A DNA stretch of 64,000 bases from Desarmillaria ectypa. Its lineage: Eukaryota; Basidiomycota; Agaricomycetes; Agaricales; Physalacriaceae. The translations under genes were made by a program, and so were the position numbers. The notes under the pieces are model-generated. The model worked only from the letters and a program-made list of their open reading frames with translations, made no database searches and had not been told where the DNA came from. Location: the NCBI GenBank assembly GCA_030407005.1, contig JAUDYN010000006.1:1736001-1800000 (forward strand), in the 5' to 3' direction. Below are positions 11,292 to 23,173 of the stretch, one piece after another. How positions within the stretch are numbered: the stretch's first letter is position 1; each line of letters begins with the position of its first letter.

Positions 11292-12372
11292 TTACAGAAC
11301 CGTTATACACCAAATGAGGAGGTATTGTCTAGCACCAGGATCGAGTGTTATCATATCTGGACGTTCCGTTTCCTGCAATGATACATCAACGCGAATAGTG
11401 CCTCTGGGAAATATTTCACCATTCCATAGAGATCGCCAACTCTCAGGTGAGTGGCAGAACATGCTAACATTACGTTCGTCACCGGGAGCGACCTCGAAGC
11501 GGATACCTTTTTTAGGTCGCCCGCCATGTGATCCAAATATCATGGACCCAGGCTCAGACGACAGCAAAGTTGCCATAATCTTTGCGAGCTCGAATTGCCC
11601 TTCTTCGTCAAAGAGATGAAAGAGAGCCGATGTGTGGATAGCAGAGATACTCCCTCGGAGTTCGCCTATGGATTGCACCTGGGAAAGTTCAGGGGCAGAG
11701 CCTGCTTCTTTCGTCGGCAAATCTTCCAGCTGGAAAATATCTGCAGGGATGAAACGTGCTGGGAACGTATCAGGTGTGCTCTTGAAGAGTCTGTGCCCAA
11801 GGTCCCAGAATTCTGTGATATATCTTTAGAAAGTACATCAGGAAACTATTTTAAGTTGAAACATACCAGAACGCAAGTCAGAGGCTAGAACTTGCTCGAC
11901 GGGATAGCCATCCAGGACCGCCTTTCTGGGATCATTGCCGACTATGCGGACGTTGAGGATTGGAGATCGTAGGGTGTACTACAAGAAGACTGCTCACAAC
12001 AACATCCAATGTCGATGTATTTGGCTCCCTTTCGCTCTTTTCCGAGCTTCAGGAAGTCTTGATAGCATGGATATCTCGAAATGTGCATCCTAGCAAACGC
12101 TGTAAGAAAATCACATTGAGCTGATCAAAGGTAACTCACTTAGTGAATGCGAACCGACGAATGCACGGATAAGGGCATATCTGAATATTTGCTTCGGTAC
12201 ACTGACGTTAAGCAAGAATGGATCCCTCAACCTTGTACGCTTCCTCCTGCACGGCAAAAATATGGCTTTTGAGCGCAGCATCATCTTCTATCCCAGTTTG
12301 GGATTTGAAGAATGCAGCTTCGTCCTCTTCCAGTGCGTAGAGCGTGGGGTCAAGAGGACGGGGATTAGACAT
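11292..12372 (-). CDS. SAM-dependent methyltransferase family protein, copy 3
   Basis: Same family as copy 1 and apparently intact, about 288 aa. I chose the ATG at 12370-12372 (MSNPRPLDPTLYALEEDEAA); an in-frame ATG 21 nt upstream exists but the relatives start here. Exons read CPYPCIRRFAFTK, MHISRYPCYQDFLKLGKER, then motif I YIDIGCCFGNDPRKAV, VLASDLRSEFWDLGHRLF, ELRGSISAIHTSALFHLFDE, PGSMIFGSHGGRPKKG, MFCHSPESWRSLWNGEIF and VDVSLQETERPD. It ends LIWCITVL at 11292. All four introns are 45-60 nt with GT-AG ends. The methyl acceptor is not predictable. The close match to copy 4 suggests a recent tandem duplication. Confidence 0.82.
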
Positions 12373-13286
12373 CACTGAGGAGACGAACAACAAGTGTGTG
12401 ATTTGGACAAAGGGTACCGGCCTTATTCAGTAATAAAAGCTCCGCAGGTTCAGTTCCTCCTAGGATTACGGCAAAGCAAAGAAAAAATAGAAAGGGCCGC
12501 TGTAAAAGAAACAAAAATAGCATCGTTGCGGGTGGAAAACAGAAAGTGCCGAGCCTGCTACTACCGGTAGTGGGTGAACTTTAATGCACAGATTCCGCCG
12601 GATAAATCGAAGAATGATCTACTTTAGAACATCGTTGGCTATGAAAAACACCTGATAGGGGATGGTAATAGTACTGTTGCTCAATGTTGAGTCGAAGTGG
12701 AGACCATTATGTTTTGAATACGCTCGGTCTGCAATTCAAAACGATTATTGCCTGAGGTAGAAGCACCCGAAAAGGGGAGAGAGAAGATGATTTGTGGGGA
12801 TATCATCAAGATCCAGAGGGATGCAAGCTCTTGGAGGATCAGCGATGCTGTTTGCAAGCGAGAGGCAGGTAACTCGCACGGTCCGGTTGCTCCGAAGCAA
12901 CCCAGCCTCTGCTACTTAAGACATGGTTTCCGCTATTGGCACCACTTGATACTCACAGCGCCACTATCCACGGGATTGTCGTCACCTGCTTGCTGCAAGG
13001 TACCCTGTATAAACAAATCCCCGGCGAAGAAGCCGACGAATGAAGGACGGTCCACGAGATCACTTGCCGTCAGGATCTCGATATCAGAACTTTAACGGCA
13101 CTTCAAAATCTAACATTTGAGGATGAGACCGAAGCTCCCAAAGCCACAACGCGCACATGCACTCTCGCTGTCAGAAATAAAGAACGACTTTTGGCGTTCT
13201 TTGTTATGCCATCGTCTCGGGTGTTGTTCATAGAATCGAATTTCCTCCTAGGTAGTACAATATTCTACAAATTCAACAGATTTAAT
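12373..13286. other. Intergenic DNA between methyltransferase copies 3 and 4
   Basis: No gene recognised. A 115-codon open frame on plus (12748-13095) has no family resemblance and no intron structure, so I treat it as chance. Confidence 0.55.
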
Positions 13287-14382
13287 TCACAAAACCGTTA
13301 TACACCAAACGAGTAGGCACGACTTGACGCCAGGATCGACCGTATCCGGATGTTCACGTTCATGCAAGGAAGCATCAACGCGAACAGTACCCTTGGGGAA
13401 TATTTCGCCGTCCCAGAGCGATCGCCAACTCTCAGGTGAGTGGCAGAACATGCTGCTGCGACGGCCGCTATTGGGGCCGACCTCAGTACGGAAACCTTTC
13501 TCCTGCCGACCACCGTGTGATCCAAAGATCATAGAGCCGGGCTCAGACGACAGTAGTGCCGCCATAATCTTTGCGATTTCGAACTGCCCTTCCTCATCAA
13601 AGAGATGGAAGAATGACGAGGTATGGATAGCAGAGATATTTCCTCGCAGCTCAGCCAGAGACTGTACTTGGGAGAGCTCTGAAATGGGGGGAGGGACGCC
13701 TTCCTTCGTTAGACCCTTCAATTGAAAGATGTCTGCAGGGATGAAGCGTGCAGGGAAAGTCTCGGCTGTGCTCTTGAAGAGCCTATGTCCGAGTTCCCAA
13801 AACTCTGTGGCGTACATTTACGTTGTGCGGGACGAATGATATGATAGGAAAGGTCATACCAGAATGTAAATCGGAAGCTATAACTTGCTCTACGGGATAG
13901 CCATCTACAACCGCCTTTCTTGGGTCATTGCCGACTATGAAAATATTAGACATTCAAAGCGAGGCAGATGTTACATAGTAGAAGATTTACGAACAGCAAC
14001 ATCCAAGGTCGGCATAGATTGCTCCCTTGCGATCTTTTGCAAGATTCAAGAATTGTTGATAGCAAGGCTGCCTCGAAATCTTCAACCTAAGCGTTGAGGG
14101 TCGAGATAGATTGACATGGCAGACTCAAACTCTACGTACTTGGCAAAGGCGAAACGGCGGATACACCTATAAGGGTGCACCTGTACCGCCTCGTAAGATT
14201 ACAGTATTACGAGGCGAGGATGAGCCCATTTACCTTGTATGCCTCCTCCTGGATAGTCAAGATATGGTTCTTGAGTGCAACATCATATTCTATTCCAGTT
14301 TGAGCTTTGAAGAAGGCAGCTTCGTCTTCTGCCAGTGCGTAAAGTGTGGGGTCCAATTGACGAGTGGCAACTTCTGAGCTCA
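13287..14382 (-). CDS. SAM-dependent methyltransferase family protein, copy 4
   Basis: Fourth family member, apparently intact. Start at 14380-14382 (MSSEVATRQLDPTLYALAED). The first intron is about 53 nt and contains a perfect 10-bp hairpin. Exon 2 reads VHPYRCIRRFAFAK, so the usual YPYPC is YRC here. It continues LKISRQPCYQQFLNLAKDRK, motif I YADLGCCFGNDPRKAV, EQVIASDLHSEFWELGHRLF, ISAIHTSSFFHLFDEEGQFE, PGSMIFGSHGGRQEKG, MFCHSPESWRSLWDGEIFPK and LVWCITVL, stop at 13287. SAM motif I and the C-terminal HSPESW block are both kept, so catalysis is plausible. It lies head-to-head with the bromodomain gene across 380 bp. Confidence 0.82.
14187..14216. repeat. Perfect 10-bp hairpin inside an intron
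   Basis: CGCCTCGTAA and TTACGAGGCG are exact reverse complements separated by 10 nt. The hairpin lies inside intron 1 of methyltransferase copy 4, between donor and acceptor, and could shorten the effective intron distance. Confidence 0.6.
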
Positions 14383-14762
14383 TTGTGGAAGAGGTAGACA
14401 GTGAGAAGGAGAGCGACTGATACAGGGGTTTTTATACAAGTAAGCGTTCTCACGGACAGCAAAAATAGAGGACCACAGTAGAGAAAACAGGGATAGCAGC
14501 ACTGTGCTATTGAAACAGCGAGAGCGAAGGTCGTACTTAGTATGACGTTCGAAAAGCATGCCCCAGAGTGTCGTGTAGTTGCTGAAGAGGCCCTACTAAC
14601 AGAAGAACAGGTGGTGCAACGATCAGAATGCCGCCTAAAGATAGGCCGTTCCTGACATCATGAGGATAGGACCGGGGGAACAGAGCGAGTTAAGTATGCT
14701 CGGTCCGAAATGCCGGCCATTCCAAATCGAGCGGTAGTCTGACATAATCAAGGTCACTCGCG
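14383..14762. promoter_or_regulatory. Shared upstream region, methyltransferase 4 and bromodomain gene
   Basis: A 380-bp region between divergent start codons. On the minus strand a TATAAA-like element (TTGTATAAAAACC, about 14430-14442) sits some 50 bp upstream of the methyltransferase ATG. Nothing else was recognised. Confidence 0.45.
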
Positions 14763-16936
14763 ATGGATGTCGATGACGAGTCGTTTTCTGTTTCTGTGGA
14801 CCTCGACAGCGATGATTCGCCCCCTTCTTATCGCTCGACATCGCAAGCAACGAGCTCGAGATATGCAGATTCACCCCAGCCGCATTTTGGCGACTCACCC
14901 CAGCCCACTCTACCTCGGTTGACACTGAAGCTGCCGTCGTTGAAGAGCCTGCAAGCTTCAACGCATGTCGAGAACAAGCCAAGAAAGTCCCATACCGGTA
15001 CCACTGTCAGCAAGAGAAAGAAAGCGACAAAGAGCTCCGGGTATGAGTATGGCATGCCTCCACCGCCAAAGCTGCCTCGGCCGGTAAAACTGAAACCGTT
15101 GAAAGAGGTACTGAACAAAATAATTACACAAATAAAGAGGTAAGTCCTGTATTTTCCTGTTGTTGACATACTGACCTGCATCTAGGAAGGATGCTTATGC
15201 CTTCTTTCTTTCGCCCGTAGACGTGTCTCTGGTGCCAGGCTACACGGACGTCGTCAAGCATCCGATGGACTTGGGTACGATGACAAGCAAAGTCGAGAAA
15301 GGGCGGTACAGGAGCTTGGAAGAGTTCATGGTATGCATTTCAGACGGCGAGCCATTCGCAGCTGATTGGCGTGCAGTTGGACCTTAGGCTTGTTACCGGT
15401 AACGCCAAATCTTTCAACCCGCCGGGGTCGATATACCATACCGAAGCGGAGCGCATTGAGGCAGCGGGGCTTGATCTGATAGCCCGTTCGGCAGGGACTG
15501 TGATTCAATATGAGACGGAGTGGACTGTCGATGTCGTTGGAGACGACGAATTGGAAGGCGTATCTGACGGCGCCTTCGACTCAAACCAAGCGATGGATGT
15601 GGACGGAGCCATTCCGGAACCCGCTGCTGCTATTACTGTAACTGAAGAAGATTTCGGGCGAAGGAGGAGTACCAGGGCCCCATATAAGAAAACCGCTCCA
15701 GCCGCACTGAAAACAACTGTCTCGGAGAGTATCGAAGATGGTCGTCTTCCTGGAAGTAAAGATGGTTTAGGTGATTTCCCCCCAGGGTCAGACTGGGCGA
15801 GAGTAATGCTGGAGTTGAAGGTGAAGGGTATGCGTGCTGGCAAAACACTTATTCCACTTTTGTTGACTTCATCTGTAGGCAAACGCTATCGGACGAAAAA
15901 GGAGCGTTTACGGTTTGAGAAGGAGGGTCCCCCATATGCCGCAGATGGTAGCTTGGATTATACCGAGAGTGAGTGCGTCGACATGAATACACGCATGCAT
16001 CTAACATCCCCTCCGCCAGTGGAAGACCCGTTTTCGATTCTGTCAGTTCTCGTCCCAGAGGGGAAGCCAGCGAGATTGGGTTTAGTTCCAATATACTCGA
16101 CTGCACCTTCTACGACCACCACCTCGGCAAGTACACCACAATTTCTATCTACCGGAACACCGCCACCGCACGCACATTCAGCAACTCCGCCACCGCAACC
16201 ACCGTCGTATCCTATACCTGTTATGCTTCCTCCGACGCGACCTCCGCTTGTCATTGATAACCCCCTTGTGCGAAAACATTGGAACCTCGTCAAGGGCGTT
16301 ACTGCCAGGGCAAGGGGCCGTGAAGAAGGAGGCGATGTTATCAAAGAGAAGGATAGAAGACCTAGAGAGGCACATCCTGTTGATTGGGGATCGTTTGCAT
16401 GTGTAGAAGGCGAATTGTGGGATTCGGGCGAGGAGCTTAAGCAAACGCTTGAAGATGATGTGGCAGAAGAAGAATCATATATTCAAGACATCGTGTACGG
16501 AGGTGTAAAAGGCCTGGCGTATGTGAAAAGTCTGTCCGAGTTTGTGGGACAAACCGGATGGGTAGCCGAATGGGTGAAGGAGAATATCGTGAATGCCATC
16601 GTTGGAGGTCCTCATTTATCGGAAAAGATTGATATGGAGGCATTGATTCAGCGACCAGAGGAACTATTTGAGAGCGAGGAGGTGTGGCAAGGGAAGACGT
16701 TTGTGAAAAAGGAACAAGTGCTCGAGACCTCCGAAGAACTTGGTGTAGTTCTCGAGTACGTCGCAGGGAGATTGAAAGATCTAGCTGCCGCGGGTGGGAA
16801 ACGGGCAGACAACGATGAAGAGATGAAGAACCTTCGCATGAACTTACTGGCCCTGGCAAAGAGGGCTCCCCTCGATAGTATCGCCACCTTGCCCACCGAG
16901 CTGATACCGGAACACATCAGAGGTTTATTGCATTGA
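14763..16936 (+). CDS. Bromodomain-containing chromatin protein
   Basis: Bromodomains bind acetyl-lysine on histones; this looks like a BRD7/BRD9-like nuclear protein. Three exons (14763-15139, 15186-15330, 15377-16936) give 693 aa. The N-terminus is acidic and Ser-rich (MDVDDESFSVSVDLDSDD), followed by a basic, likely nuclear-targeting stretch (SKRKKATKSS). The bromodomain spans about residues 125-205: DAYAFFLSPVDVSLVPGYTD, HPMDLGTMTSKVEKGRY (the conserved PMDL of the ZA loop), then LVTGNAKSFNPPGSIYH, where the Asn before the NPP-like turn matches the acetyl-lysine reader position. The rest has Pro-rich linkers around 16100-16240 and a helical, Glu/Lys-rich C-terminal half ending IPEHIRGLLH. 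No enzymatic domain is seen. The exact complex it joins cannot be told. Confidence 0.88.
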
Positions 16937-17323
16937 GACCGTCCCACGACAGAGGTTTGTCTCCCTATCATCGCACAATATTGCACGTTGGCTGCCTCAT
17001 GATGGACACTATGAGACCCAGCGTTCTGTCGCACAGTTTAACTGGGGACACTTGAAGCACTACACATATAGAACTTGATCATACATCTTCAGGTCGGCAC
17101 CTAGGGCTCTGTACATTTATGTATGTAATATAAAAGAGCGGATGTATAATACGACATCGTATGACTGTATGAAAGTGGTGAAAGACGTACTCCTGCTGCC
17201 ATTACAAGTAATTTGAAGGTGTTCGAGAGAGATTCCTGCCATCGCTGAGCGAATAATCAATACGCAGCATAAAAAGGCATCTGTGAATGACTTGTGTTTA
17301 TCGGCTTCCATTCCTTGGGCGCG
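16937..17323. other. Intergenic DNA, convergent gene ends
   Basis: No gene seen. It lies downstream of the bromodomain gene and downstream of the possible minus-strand exons that end at 17324. Confidence 0.5.
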
Positions 17324-17565
17324 TTACAAGTCCGGCTCTATAAACCTTTCGAGGAATGATTTGTCCGGAGCGCGATGCATCTTGGTGTCATGCACCTGAC
17401 GAGGACTAGGCTGTGGGGGACGTTCTTGACGGAGAAAACAAGCTGAAGACGAGGGTTAAAAATACGCTTACCTTTGAACATAAATGACGAAGCCAGTTGG
17501 ACCAGGACGTGCCAATGGAAACACAGCCATGTCGATATGCAACTTCAAGACTCGCAGGTCGGCGG
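17324..17565 (-). CDS. Possible last two exons of an unrecognised gene
   Basis: On the minus strand, a segment after a TCTTCCTAG acceptor (exon start 17565) reads ASLEVAYRHGCVSIGTSW and NWLRHLCSK, then an AAG|GTAAGCG donor. After a CCTCGTCAG acceptor it continues VHDTKMHRAPDKSF and ERFIEPDL with a stop at 17324-17326. The two pieces are phase-consistent and the splice signals are good, which is the only support. Upstream exons could not be placed: the plus strand nearby also has an open, protein-like frame (KFEAFSHYTAEDAMRAMAMK, about 17630-17690), so this may be a gene relic on either strand. No family recognised. Confidence 0.3.
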
Positions 17566-20373
17566 CTAGGAAGATGACTCCACGCTAAGCCCTACGAGTA
17601 AGAGACAACATTTCGAGCTCGAAAATTCGAAGCCTTTTCGCACTATACGGCCGAAGATGCAATGAGAGCTATGGCCATGAAGGAGGTGAAAATTCGGCGC
17701 ACCTACATCGATTCACCACCAGAAGTAAGTTGGAATTTGAGAGTTGAGCCGAGATGATGGCAATCCGGCATCATGCCGAACTTGCTGATTAAGGGAGAAG
17801 TATTAGGAAAGTTGTAGAAGATTCTAGTAAATTAGCATTTAGTATATGAGTAGGTACAGTAGTGTACATCTGCATGTGTTTGCAGAGCTCAGCCAAGCGC
17901 AATATCATTGGCCTGACACCGCGCATGTACTAACTGGGAACGAACTGATCCCTCGTTTTTTACAACAAAGTGAAAAAACTCCCCGAAGAGAGTAAATAAA
18001 GCAAAAATTTGGCCTTTACTCCGAGAATGTATCGGCCTAAGAAAATCCGCGATCTCGGTCTGCCATCCTCAAGGACAAATGGCTCGTCCATCCGTCCATC
18101 GTCTATCCAGGGAATTTGTCTCGGATTCCGATCAGCCTTCCCAACACGGCTCGGCGGTGGAGGTTACAAGTAACCTCGTTCCTCTGACAAACAATCGTTA
18201 ACATGAAAAGGCACGGGTACCTGTGCGTTTGCGTTGAACACTTGCAGGCCACTAACTAGCAGCCTATAGTCAGGCATGTCGCATAGGACGTCATTGAAAA
18301 CTGCTTGGTCGGAGACACCAATGTCGTGACGTCTGCGATCTTTGAGAGAAGAGAGATTGTTGATCTCTCAACCCCCAACGTTCAACCTATTTTTGCCTCT
18401 AGTCGAGGTCGACAGTGCCACTAATTGTGACAAGGAGGTCCACAGCACGGAGAGAGAGATTACTTATCAGTGCAAATCTTTACTCGTCGACCAGCGTGCC
18501 GTCTCCGGATGGAAACATGCAGTACCAACCAGTGAGCGTCGAGGAACCCGGAGATATGGATTATCTCTCGTCGTAAAGCAGTCGAGATCCATACTACCGA
18601 CCTGGGGGGGTCATGCATATTAATGCGACACGTCTTGATCAATATACGGACAGGGATTTCTTATCTCTCACTTCGTACTGGAGCATGCAGCAACCCTCGA
18701 TGGTCCATGCTGACATATTTTGACAGGCATCTGTTGGTACGGAGTCCTTTACGTCTCATTGAGACGCTCGAGGAGCGATAACGTCACCGTAACGGTAGTG
18801 CTTCAACTCCTGATCAGCACTTGCATCGGGAGTAGGGAAATTTTTGTCCGTGAAGTGGCTGTTGCCTCACGTGTGGTATAGACGGGCGTTGGGTAACAGC
18901 ACAATACCTACAGAGCGTCTACACCGACGAAGCATAACCGCACATGCTGACATTCGATCAAGTTGACCTGAGAAGACTCCAGCGTGCCAGACTATGTCCG
19001 AAGAACTCGTAGGGGTCGATAGCTAACCCAGCCTCATATCCCATTCAGCATATGCAGATAGTGGACAGTGTGTGTTCATCGAGTAACATTTGAACGGTGT
19101 CTTGTGCATTGCTCGAAGACAAAGTATTCACTCTGCATGCATGACATACATGTCGAGGCAAGCTACATTTGTTCGAGATACCTAACGATGGGTAGGTACA
19201 GGCTAGCCCTTGGTCTTCGAAATGTTAGGACAGCAACTAGTTCCATTACTACCGCGAAATCGCATAGTAACCAATAGTGATAAGACTCTACGGTCGAGGA
19301 CACCACTACGCAACGGACGGTAATAAGCCGAGCCGCGGCGCAGAAATGCTCAGATGCAATCTAGCCGGAACGCAGAGTAACTTCAGTGATGAAAGACCCG
19401 TTTAACAGGTCTCTCCTGCAAGAGTTTGTAGCCATAAAGAGCAAGCTGATATATAGACGAGTAAACCGTTGTCAACAAAGAATGCAGACCCTTCACTCAC
19501 TGTGGCGATGAGAATACAAGACCAGTGCGGTCTCCTGGAGTATACCTTGAGTATATGATCGACCAGTCAGCTTTGACCTTCAAGAAAAACTCCAGAAAAA
19601 CTCCAGGTAGCCCCACGGTATCTATGTAGCTATTACCGCAGTGACTGCGTCTCAGAAGACGCCGGGGTACCGATAACACCCTGATAGTGATGTATAATTA
19701 CTGAAGCCGCCAAATATCCGAAGTAGCCCTCGCCTGGAAGAAGAGTCTGGGGGCAAGACGTAGCGTCATGGGAGTATTGAGGGAAAACGTGCGACGCTTG
19801 TAAATCAAAGGGGGCTGCTATTTGTTCTTGTTTGAGTCGACTGCCCGACTGCTGGCTCTAAGCACGAAAATATTGTGCGCCCACACTGTAAATGTTTCAA
19901 AAGCATATCATACTAGAACAAGTTCCTTGACTATAGATATGAATGTCAAAATTTTTATCCTCTTCAGATCACCACCGGCAACACTGGGAACGAGCCTTTT
20001 CTTTCAAGATTTTACTTTATGCTTGAAAATGATTGCAGAGAACATTGAGCCTGACCCTGAAAGAAGTGGCTCGATTGAAGGTGGATAACCTATAATTGAC
20101 TCTTGAAAACATAATGATAGGATTGTACTGCTAAACCTGTGCCGTTCTACGTTGTCTGCTATGGATGGAAGGTCAGTTTGAATCTTAGTGGACGGATGAC
20201 GAAATACGGACTGAACATGACCAACTTGCGCGTACTCTCGTTCATCTCTTGAAGGCTCATCATTATCGCGCCTCACATGCCTTTAGGATCCAATTATGCT
20301 GGATGTCATTTAATGTAGATTACAGCCGATAGTGTAGGGTGTCCACGGAGGGCTTGGCAAGGCTGGAATATCG
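17566..20373. other. Long gene-poor stretch
   Basis: About 2.8 kb with no recognisable gene. Open frames are short and unlike known proteins. It contains one arm of a dispersed repeat (17730-17951) and a small direct duplication (AAAAACTCCAG twice near 19583-19606). CpG is present at ordinary frequency, unlike the right end of the window, so this is not the same kind of mutated block. Confidence 0.55.
17730..17951 (+). repeat. Dispersed repeat, left copy
   Basis: About 220 bp that matches the reverse complement of 59874-60093 at roughly 90% or better by eye, e.g. GAGAGTTGAGCC, ATGATGGCAATC, TTAGCATTTAGTATAT and GGTACAGTAGTGTACATC are shared. No coding sense and no clear terminal repeats, so the element type is unknown. 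Confidence 0.75.
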
Positions 20374-21188
20374 TCATGCCCGGAACCTCAGGTAGGCCAT
20401 GAGGAGTGCGGAACAAGTCGTGACTAGAAGGATAATAAACGATATGCAAGAAGGTATAATTATACGACTCACCAACTCCTACGATGTATTGAAGAGTCGT
20501 AGCCTTGTGGAACAAATCATATTTATATAAGAGGCAGAGGTGGTAGCAGTAAAAGTTACCTTGGACGCCTGTATCGCCGTTCGCAAACTGGCGATCTCCT
20601 GCTCTATCCGCGTATCGACCTCTCTGATCTTCAACACCTGGCCGGCGCTGTCTTCCCTCAATCTTCCCTTCTCCAGGTTCAGATCTAGCCGTACACCAGC
20701 CTGAGTTCGAGTTATCTCTTCCCGTAATCGCTGCTTGAGCTTCTCAATGTCGTTCAGCAATCTGTCGTTCTCGGCTTTGATGATGGCAAGGTCGTTCTTC
20801 TCCATGAGCTGCAGTTCGGATTTAAGTTGCGCGAAGTCGACTTGTTGTGTATAATGTTGCTGTCACAGGGTCATCAAGTCCGATGATATCAACGACTGGG
20901 AACAAATACCTTCTCCTGATCAGCCTTCGTCACCATATTGCTCGTCATATTCCGTATGCTTTCGTCGATGACTTCTGCTATAGCGGACATGATACCCTCT
21001 GCCTGTGCTCGGTTGAGTCCTTCCCGCTCGAGCCGTTGAACAAAATGGTGAGTGTCAAAGTGAAAATCAAGACGGTGTCGTGAGGTAGAGAATCGACGAA
21101 GGTGGACCAAGTGCCTGGCCTCATTCTGCTGGTTGCTCCATACTGACCGCGTTGACAATGAAAGAAACGAAGGAATTGAACGTTGCAT
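20374..21188 (-). CDS. Mitochondrial coiled-coil protein, DUF1640 (Fmp32/MCUR1-like)
   Basis: DUF1640 proteins are inner-membrane mitochondrial factors; yeast Fmp32 is linked to cytochrome oxidase assembly and animal MCUR1 to the calcium uniporter. The start at 21186-21188 gives MQRSIPSFLSLSTRSVW, a basic, Ser-rich likely presequence, followed by HFDTHHFVQRLEREGLNRAQ and EGIMSAIAEVIDESIRNM, the family's N-terminal head. Next come LKSELQLMEKNDLAIIKAEN and a long heptad coiled coil (RLLNDIEKLKQRLREEITRT...VDTRIEQEIASLRTAI). Two more exons are needed: ATTLQYIVGV and TTCSALLMAYLRFRA, giving the C-terminal membrane helix, with a stop at 20374-20376. The arrangement head, coiled coil, single C-terminal TM matches the family exactly. 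Five or so short introns. Confidence 0.85.
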
Positions 21189-21429
21189 ACAGACGAGGGA
21201 ACGTGTGGCGGTGGAGCTGATGGTGGTAGACGAATAAGCTATATTTGGGACATCGCCACGAGGCTTGGCTTTGCTACCTGTTTTCGTGTTTCATCCTTAT
21301 ATTGCTTTCATCGTCCATAACAATGAGCTCGAGTGGTTTTATACTTGTCGCCAATACTTGCTTGCTTCTTTTTGGATAATCAGTAAAGAACGAATATTCT
21401 ATCAATGTCTATTCATATGTGGATGTCAG

Positions 21430-22930
21430 TCAACCTCTCACGACCGTGTCTAAACTCTCCGCAAAGTACTCAATATTTTTTGCATTCAGGCCAGCAAGGG
21501 AGATCCTTCCATTCTTCGCGAGATATACGTGGAATTCCTCTATGAGTCGCTTGCTCTGCGCTTCCGATATCCCTGTAAAGCTTCAAGCGGCCCCTCAGAT
21601 ACATACAGAACAATCATACTAAGGAATAATACCTGAACATCCCAATCTGGTTGACGACATGGTCCCAATTCCCTGGAGTCTTAAGCTTCTCCGTGAGCAA
21701 CCGATGGAGCTCTTTCCTTACTTCAATCAAGCGTCTGGCCATGGTCCTGATGTTTCTCTTCCATTCCTCGTACAAAGACGCGTCGTTAAGAATGAAGTTC
21801 ACCTGTCAAGCTTTCATAGGAGAATTATTCATGCCTCTAAAGCTTCCAACGCACCAATTTTGCTCCATATGCCGGCGGGGTGCTGAATTCTACTCTGGTG
21901 AGCACACTCAACTGGCTCTTAATGTTTTGGGCGGTCTGCTCATCTTTGCCCACAAAATGTAGTGCGCCCACCCGTTCACCGTATAGACCTGCATTCTTGG
22001 CGAAGCTTTGACAGACCAGCATCGCTATGCCGCGTCGAGAAAATTCTCTGACAGCCCATGCGTCGTTGTCCAAATCTCCAGTGGCAAATCCTTGATACGC
22101 CGCATCGAAGAAGGCATAATGGCCCCTTGCGAGCATGACGTCGGCGATGGTAGTCCATTGCTCCTGGGACGGGTCCAGCCCTGTAGGGTTGTGAGCACAC
22201 GCGTGCAAGACGAAAATAGATCGGGCAGGCGCGTTCTTCATCGTCAAGAGCATCCCGTCGAAGTCGATTTCTTGAGTCTCAGTGCTGTAGTATGGATACT
22301 CAACCGGAGTGATGCCGACGTTGGTAAAAATTGCATAGTGGTTTACTTTATTCAATGCGAGGTGAGGACAAAGTGGAAAGACAGACGACAATGAACTCAC
22401 ACCATGTAGGTCGGCTCATGTAGACCTCCTTCTCGTCATTGAACCGGTAGAATCGCGACAGGAAAAATGCGCCTAAGTGATTTGCCCCAGTACCACTGAT
22501 TGTTTGGATTGACGTGACCTAGAATACATAATCTGAGTCATCCCATATGACTTTCATATTCAGTGACTTACTCTTCCTTGCCTTATCACGTCCGACTCTT
22601 TCGCAAACATCAGCTTCGCCGCGGAATTCGTGAACTCAGCGAGGCCAGCGATAGGAAGATATTCATGGTCCAAAGTGGGAGAGTCGATGAGTAGTGCATG
22701 AGCCTACAATTCGTGTGGGGATGGAGACGAGAGGGAAAAATATAACTGTGTTGAAGACGAACCTTTTTAACCGCAGGCAACACCCATGGCTTTCCGTCTT
22801 CGTCTCTGTACGCGCCAGCACCCAAATTAACCTTCTTGGGAAAGGGATCTCTCTTGAACATTGCTGTCATCGCGAAAATTTCGTCCTCCGCTACGTTTGG
22901 AACCTCATCCCAGAATTCTCCAGAAACCAT
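21430..22930 (-). CDS. Aspartate aminotransferase, probably cytosolic
   Basis: A PLP enzyme that interconverts aspartate + 2-oxoglutarate and oxaloacetate + glutamate. The ATG at 22928-22930 gives MVSGEFWDEVPNVAEDEIFA directly followed by FKRDPFPKKVNLGAGAYRDE, with no presequence, hence cytosolic. Later exons read TSIQTISGTGANHLGAFFLS, HACAHNPTGLDPSQEQW (the NPTG cofactor loop), YAFFDAAYQGFATGDLDNDA (Asp and Tyr contacting PLP) and the Schiff-base lysine in LVCQSFAKNAGLYGERVG. The C-terminal part has FSTPPAYGAKLV, QIGMFRYTGL and NGRISLAGLNAKNIEY; the stop is at 21430-21432. Length about 400 aa and all catalytic motifs are intact. It supplies or uses glutamate, which may connect it with the pyroglutamate genes to the right, but it is also a housekeeping enzyme. 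Confidence 0.9.
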
Positions 22931-23173
22931 TTTTTGCGTGTTCGCCTTTGATGTGACAGAGAAGTTGGGGAATTTTCGCGGCTACGCCTTTCCTCTCATA
23001 TTTTAATCCCCCAGAGATTTATGACCTGTTGAAAATTCTCAGGATGGTCCGTCCGGATTTGTATTTCCGTGCGCTGAAGCGCTCCATCATGGTTCGGACC
23101 TTGAGAGGAACCTGGGTACAAGGTTCAAGGACGGAGTATTCCCGCGTTCAACGTTCAGTGTATATGTATACGA

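Noticed and set aside
12748..13095. 115-codon plus-strand frame between methyltransferase copies 3 and 4
   Set aside because: Composition and content look random, no homology or splice structure, and it lies over the upstream region of copy 3.
14763..16936. Overlapping antisense reading frames of 85-140 codons
   Set aside because: They lie wholly inside exons of the bromodomain gene, have no family resemblance and are shadows of its codon bias.
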